The notes under the pieces are model-generated. The model searched no databases. It saw only the letters and a program-made list of their open reading frames with translations, and was not told where the DNA came from. 64,000 bases of DNA from an uncultured Tateyamaria sp. (lineage in GTDB: Bacteria; Pseudomonadota; Alphaproteobacteria; Rhodobacterales; Rhodobacteraceae): contig NZ_CANKXW010000001.1 in the NCBI RefSeq assembly GCF_947487805.1, positions 867,501 to 931,500 of the forward strand. The letters run 5' to 3'. The position numbers and the translations under genes are program-made. Of the stretch, positions 61,069 through 64,000 are shown in pieces; the first letter of the stretch is position 1; the number at the start of each line of letters is the position of its first letter.

Positions 61069-61533
61069 ATGAAGCTGAACGTCAATGGCCGTGACCACGA
61101 AGTCGATGTCGAACCGGACATGCCCCTGTTGTGGGTGCTGCGGGACGAGCTGAAAATCAAGGGCGTCAAATACGGGTGCGGGGTCTCCCAATGCGGGGCG
61201 TGCACGGTGCACATCGACGGAGAGGCCGTCCGGTCCTGCCAGACCGCTGCCGCGGATGTCTGGGACCCGGTCACCACGATCGAAGGGCTGGGCAACCCTG
61301 AAAACCTGCACGCGGTTCAGGCCGCGTGGCTGTCGCATCAGGTTGCGCAATGCGGGTACTGTCAGGCGGGCCAGATGATGCAGGCCGCCGCCCTGCTGGC
61401 GGAAAATCCTGCGCCCACGGATGACGACATCGACACCGCCATGTCTGGCAACCTGTGCCGCTGCGGCACCTATCCCCGCATCCGCGCCGCGATCAAGACC
61501 GCCGCCGCGGCAATCGCGGAGGCCAGGGAATGA
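61069..61533 (+). CDS. iorA: (2Fe-2S)-binding subunit of a molybdenum hydroxylase (isoquinoline 1-oxidoreductase alpha type)
   Basis: The 154-residue protein has the plant-type ferredoxin cluster ligands C37, C42, C45 and C57 and the second helical-domain cluster ligands C95, C98, C130 and C132 ([19 protein letters not shown]). It passes electrons from the molybdopterin subunit encoded downstream (ATGA overlap). The start at 61069 follows a GAGGG; the in-frame ATG at 61015 would add a non-family tail. The symbol denotes family only. Confidence 0.9.
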   Translation: MKLNVNGRDHEVDVEPDMPLLWVLRDELKIKGVKYGCGVSQCGACTVHIDGEAVRSCQTAAADVWDPVTTIEGLGNPENLHAVQAAWLSHQVAQCGYCQAGQMMQAAALLAENPAPTDDDIDTAMSGNLCRCGTYPRIRAAIKTAAAAIAEARE

Positions 61534-63770
61534 GCCGCGTAGGAACCATCGCCCGCCGCAGCTTTCTGATCGGATCGGTCGCCGTTGCAGGTGGCGTCGC
61601 CTTTGGGGCCTACGCCTACCGCCGCCCGGTCCCGAACCCGCTGCTGGACCAGATTGGCCCCGAAAGTGCTGCGATCACGCCCTATGTGCGCATTGATGCG
61701 GGCGGGATCACCCTGATCACGCCACGTGCGGACAGCGGGCAGGGGGCCTATTCGGTGCAAGCCGCCCTGATCGCCGAAGAACTGGATGTCACCCTCGACC
61801 AGATCACCGCGGACCCCGGCTTGCCCGGCCCGGCCTATTACAACACTGCGCTGGCCAATGACGCGGCACCCTTCGCGGCCACGGATGACGGGCTGGTCGC
61901 TAACTCGGCTCGCGGCTTCATGGATGTGATGATCAAACTTCTGGGCCTGCAAATCACCGGCGGCTCGACCACGGTGCCCGACAGTTTCGAAAAACTGCGC
62001 ATGGCCGGGGCTGTGGCGCGCGAGACACTCAAGGCAGCGGCCGCACGACAAACAGGTATCCCCGTCGGCGACCTGCGCACACAGGACGGCGCCGTGCTGC
62101 TGCCCGATGGGCAGGCTTTGCCCTATACGACCCTAGCGCCCGTGGCCGCGGACATTGACCCGGTCACGGATGTCACCCTGCGGGATCCGTCGCAATGGCG
62201 GCTTGTCGGCCGTGCTGTAACACGGCTGGACATGGTCGCGAAATCAACCGGCACCCAAGCCTATGGCATCGACCTCGAACTGGACGGCATGGTGCACGCA
62301 ACGGTGCGCACGAACCCGCGGCGCGGGGGGGCGATGTTGGACTTTGACGCGACAGCGGCGGAAACCATGCGCGGGGTCAGGGCCGTTCTGCCCATCACGG
62401 GCGGCGTCGCGGTTGTGGCCGACAACACGTGGCGCGCGATTCAGGCCGTGAATGCCATCGACATCACCTGGGGCGACGCGCCCTATCCGCCAGAGATGGA
62501 CGCACATTGGGCCGCGCTGGAAAACAGCTTTGACGAAAGCGCCCGCGACAGTCGCAGGCGCGATGACGGCGACGTCGATGCGGCATTGGCCAAAGGTCCC
62601 GTTGTCTCCGCCACCTACCGCGCTCCCTATCTGGCCCACGCCCCGCTCGAGCCGATCTCGGCCACCGTGCAGGTCACGCCCGACCGCGTCGATGTCTGGA
62701 CCGGCACACAGATTCCCCGCTTTGTGCAGACCAACGTGGCGCGCATCGTCAACAGGGACCCCGATCAGGTCTTTGTCCACGTGCAGATGATGGGCGGCAG
62801 CTTCGGGCACCGCCTCGAAGACCGCGTCGTGCGCGAGGCCGCCGAGATTGCCGCGCAACTGCCCGGCACGCCGGTCAAGCTGACCTACAGCCGCGAAGAG
62901 GACATGACCCATGACGACACCCGCCAGATCGCCATGGCGCGCGGGCGCGGAACGGTCCGCGACGGTCGGGTCGAGACGATGGACCTGGGCATCGCCATGC
63001 CCTCGATCATCGCAAGCCAGATGGGCCGCCAGGGCCTGCCCGTGCCTGGCCCCGACATGCAGATCGTCGCAGGCGCTTGGGACCAGCCAATGCGCATCCC
63101 CAATTGCCGCGTGACCGGTTACCGCGCACCCGAACTCGCACCTATCAGTTCCTGGCGGTCGGTCGGGGCATCTACGAATGGGTTCTTCCACGACGTATTC
63201 CTTGATGAATTGATCCACGCCGCGGGCGCGGACCCGATGGAGGAACGCTTGCGCCTGTGCTGGCATGACCCCTCGCGCAAAACGCTGGAGGCCGTGGCAG
63301 AGATGTCGAACTGGGGTGCGCCACCCGCGCCGGGCGTGGGCCGCGGTGTCGCCTTCTGCATGTCCTTTGGCGTGCCCGCGGCCGAAGTCATCGAGGTGAC
63401 CCAGACGACAGATGGCATCCGCATCGACAATGTCTGGGCCGCGCTGGATGTGGGTCGGGTCGTCGATCCGGTCAATTTCGAAAACAACGTGCAGGGCGGT
63501 GTGGTCTGGGCGCTGGGTCACGCGATCAACTCGGAAATTACCTATGCCGACGGCCAGGTCGAGCAGGTGAATTATTACGACGCAGAAGGGATGCGGATGT
63601 ATCAAGCGCCGAACATAATGGTGCGCGGGCTGGAAAACGGCGACCAGGTCCGTGGGGTCGGGGAACCGATGGTGCCCCCTGCGGCGGCGGCCTTGTCCAA
63701 TGCGATCTTTGCCGCGACCGGCCAACGCATCCGCGAAATGCCAATGAACCGGTTCATCGATTTCGTCTAG
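61530..63770 (+). CDS. iorB: Molybdopterin-binding subunit of aldehyde/xanthine dehydrogenase family (isoquinoline 1-oxidoreductase beta type)
   Basis: The 746-residue subunit begins with a twin-arginine signal ([20 protein letters not shown]), so the complex probably works in the periplasm, with the small subunit carried along. Moco-binding loops are visible ([33 protein letters not shown]) and the catalytic glutamate is E712 (GVGEPMVPP). As in IorB, no FAD subunit is encoded nearby, so electrons would go to a cytochrome. It is coupled to the 2Fe-2S subunit by ATGA. The substrate is an aldehyde or N-heterocycle, not determined. Confidence 0.9.
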   Translation: MSRVGTIARRSFLIGSVAVAGGVAFGAYAYRRPVPNPLLDQIGPESAAITPYVRIDAGGITLITPRADSGQGAYSVQAALIAEELDVTLDQITADPGLPGPAYYNTALANDAAPFAATDDGLVANSARGFMDVMIKLLGLQITGGSTTVPDSFEKLRMAGAVARETLKAAAARQTGIPVGDLRTQDGAVLLPDGQALPYTTLAPVAADIDPVTDVTLRDPSQWRLVGRAVTRLDMVAKSTGTQAYGIDLELDGMVHATVRTNPRRGGAMLDFDATAAETMRGVRAVLPITGGVAVVADNTWRAIQAVNAIDITWGDAPYPPEMDAHWAALENSFDESARDSRRRDDGDVDAALAKGPVVSATYRAPYLAHAPLEPISATVQVTPDRVDVWTGTQIPRFVQTNVARIVNRDPDQVFVHVQMMGGSFGHRLEDRVVREAAEIAAQLPGTPVKLTYSREEDMTHDDTRQIAMARGRGTVRDGRVETMDLGIAMPSIIASQMGRQGLPVPGPDMQIVAGAWDQPMRIPNCRVTGYRAPELAPISSWRSVGASTNGFFHDVFLDELIHAAGADPMEERLRLCWHDPSRKTLEAVAEMSNWGAPPAPGVGRGVAFCMSFGVPAAEVIEVTQTTDGIRIDNVWAALDVGRVVDPVNFENNVQGGVVWALGHAINSEITYADGQVEQVNYYDAEGMRMYQAPNIMVRGLENGDQVRGVGEPMVPPAAAALSNAIFAATGQRIREMPMNRFIDFV

Positions 63771-63809
63771 TCGCGCGGGAAGAACGGACTCGCACCGTCG
63801 GTATTTGGT

Positions 63810-63830
63810 TTGTATACAATATGTATGCAA
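63810..63830. promoter_or_regulatory. GntR-type operator overlapping the regulator start
   Basis: TTGTATACA (63810-63818) and TGTATGCAA (63822-63830) form a dyad with one mismatch around ATA. The arms match the TTGTAT-type sites of FCD GntR regulators, and the ATG of the GntR gene (63825) lies inside the site. Confidence 0.6.
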
Positions 63831-64000
63831 GCTGATTCTTCACCCAAGGATCGCGTCTACGCGACACTCGTCTCAAACATCCTGACCCTGGACCTGCGCC
63901 CCGGTGCCGATCTGGACGAAACGCGCCTGTGCGCCGAATTCGGCCTGTCCCGCACCCCGATGCGCGAGGTGCTGCGCCAGCTGGCGGGCGAGGGCTATGT
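63825..64000 (+). CDS. GntR family transcriptional regulator (3' end outside window)
   Basis: The first 58 residues are visible: MQADSSPKDRVYATLVSNIL, then the winged-helix core LDLRPGADLDETRLCAEFGL and SRTPMREVLRQLAGEGYV, a clear GntR/FadR-type DNA-binding domain. The ligand-binding part lies beyond the window. There is no Shine-Dalgarno sequence before the ATG, and a TATACAAT-like -10 element ends only a few bases upstream, so the mRNA may be leaderless. It follows the molybdenum hydroxylase genes on the same strand and may regulate them or a downstream operon. Confidence 0.8.
   Translation, partial: MQADSSPKDRVYATLVSNILTLDLRPGADLDETRLCAEFGLSRTPMREVLRQLAGEGY

Overview
The window looks like a chromosomal segment of a marine Roseobacter-group alphaproteobacterium (Rhodobacteraceae). 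Basis: high GC with GC-rich third codon positions, dense operons with ATGA/TGATG overlaps, TRAP plus carbohydrate and peptide ABC uptake systems each next to their own regulator, a TamA/TamB pair, and glutathione-type formaldehyde dehydrogenase. No rRNA, tRNA, CRISPR array, prophage or insertion sequence was seen. About 50 genes are supported; the first and last are cut by the window edges.

1-4593 (+): a catabolic operon of a diaminopropionate ammonia-lyase-like PLP enzyme, an M24 peptidase-fold hydrolase, an Asp/Glu racemase-fold protein, a four-carbon acid sugar kinase (OtnK type) and a class II aldolase-fold decarboxylase (OtnC type). 4726-12401: a sugar ABC uptake operon on the minus strand (binding protein, two unusual permeases, GH63-like glycosidase, ATPase) facing a LacI regulator, with two identical 14-bp palindromic operators between them. 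12398-18264: a GMC oxidoreductase divergent from a DctP-DctQ-DctM TRAP operon ending in an IclR regulator. 18265-23416: a GntR/Gfo-Idh/isopropylmalate-dehydrogenase-like operon (minus), then a small monooxygenase, an MBL hydrolase and a patatin (plus).

23423-31878 (-): a dipeptide-type ABC operon with two tandem binding proteins, a methyltransferase and a small unknown secreted protein fitted between permease and ATPase genes. 31998-37025: an RND efflux pair divergent from its TetR regulator with two dyads between them. 37078-39956: a small protein and a 2-hydroxyacid dehydrogenase converge on a GntR-AbrB operon that carries a perfect 22-bp operator.

39997-58641 is an envelope block. TamB and TamA are followed by a large ABC-exporter-like protein whose ATPase motifs are degenerate and which ends in a cyclic-nucleotide-binding domain. 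Beyond a DUF3307 membrane protein on the other strand lies a minus-strand row of a LysM/FecR protein, a 1617-residue protein with about 15 PKD repeats, and a transmembrane class III adenylate cyclase. I propose this row as an undescribed envelope-sensing cAMP module whose possible reader is the nearby degenerate ABC/cNMP protein; that link is inference. 59015-64000 (+) holds formaldehyde dehydrogenase with a coupled beta-propeller protein, a two-subunit molybdenum hydroxylase and the start of a GntR regulator.
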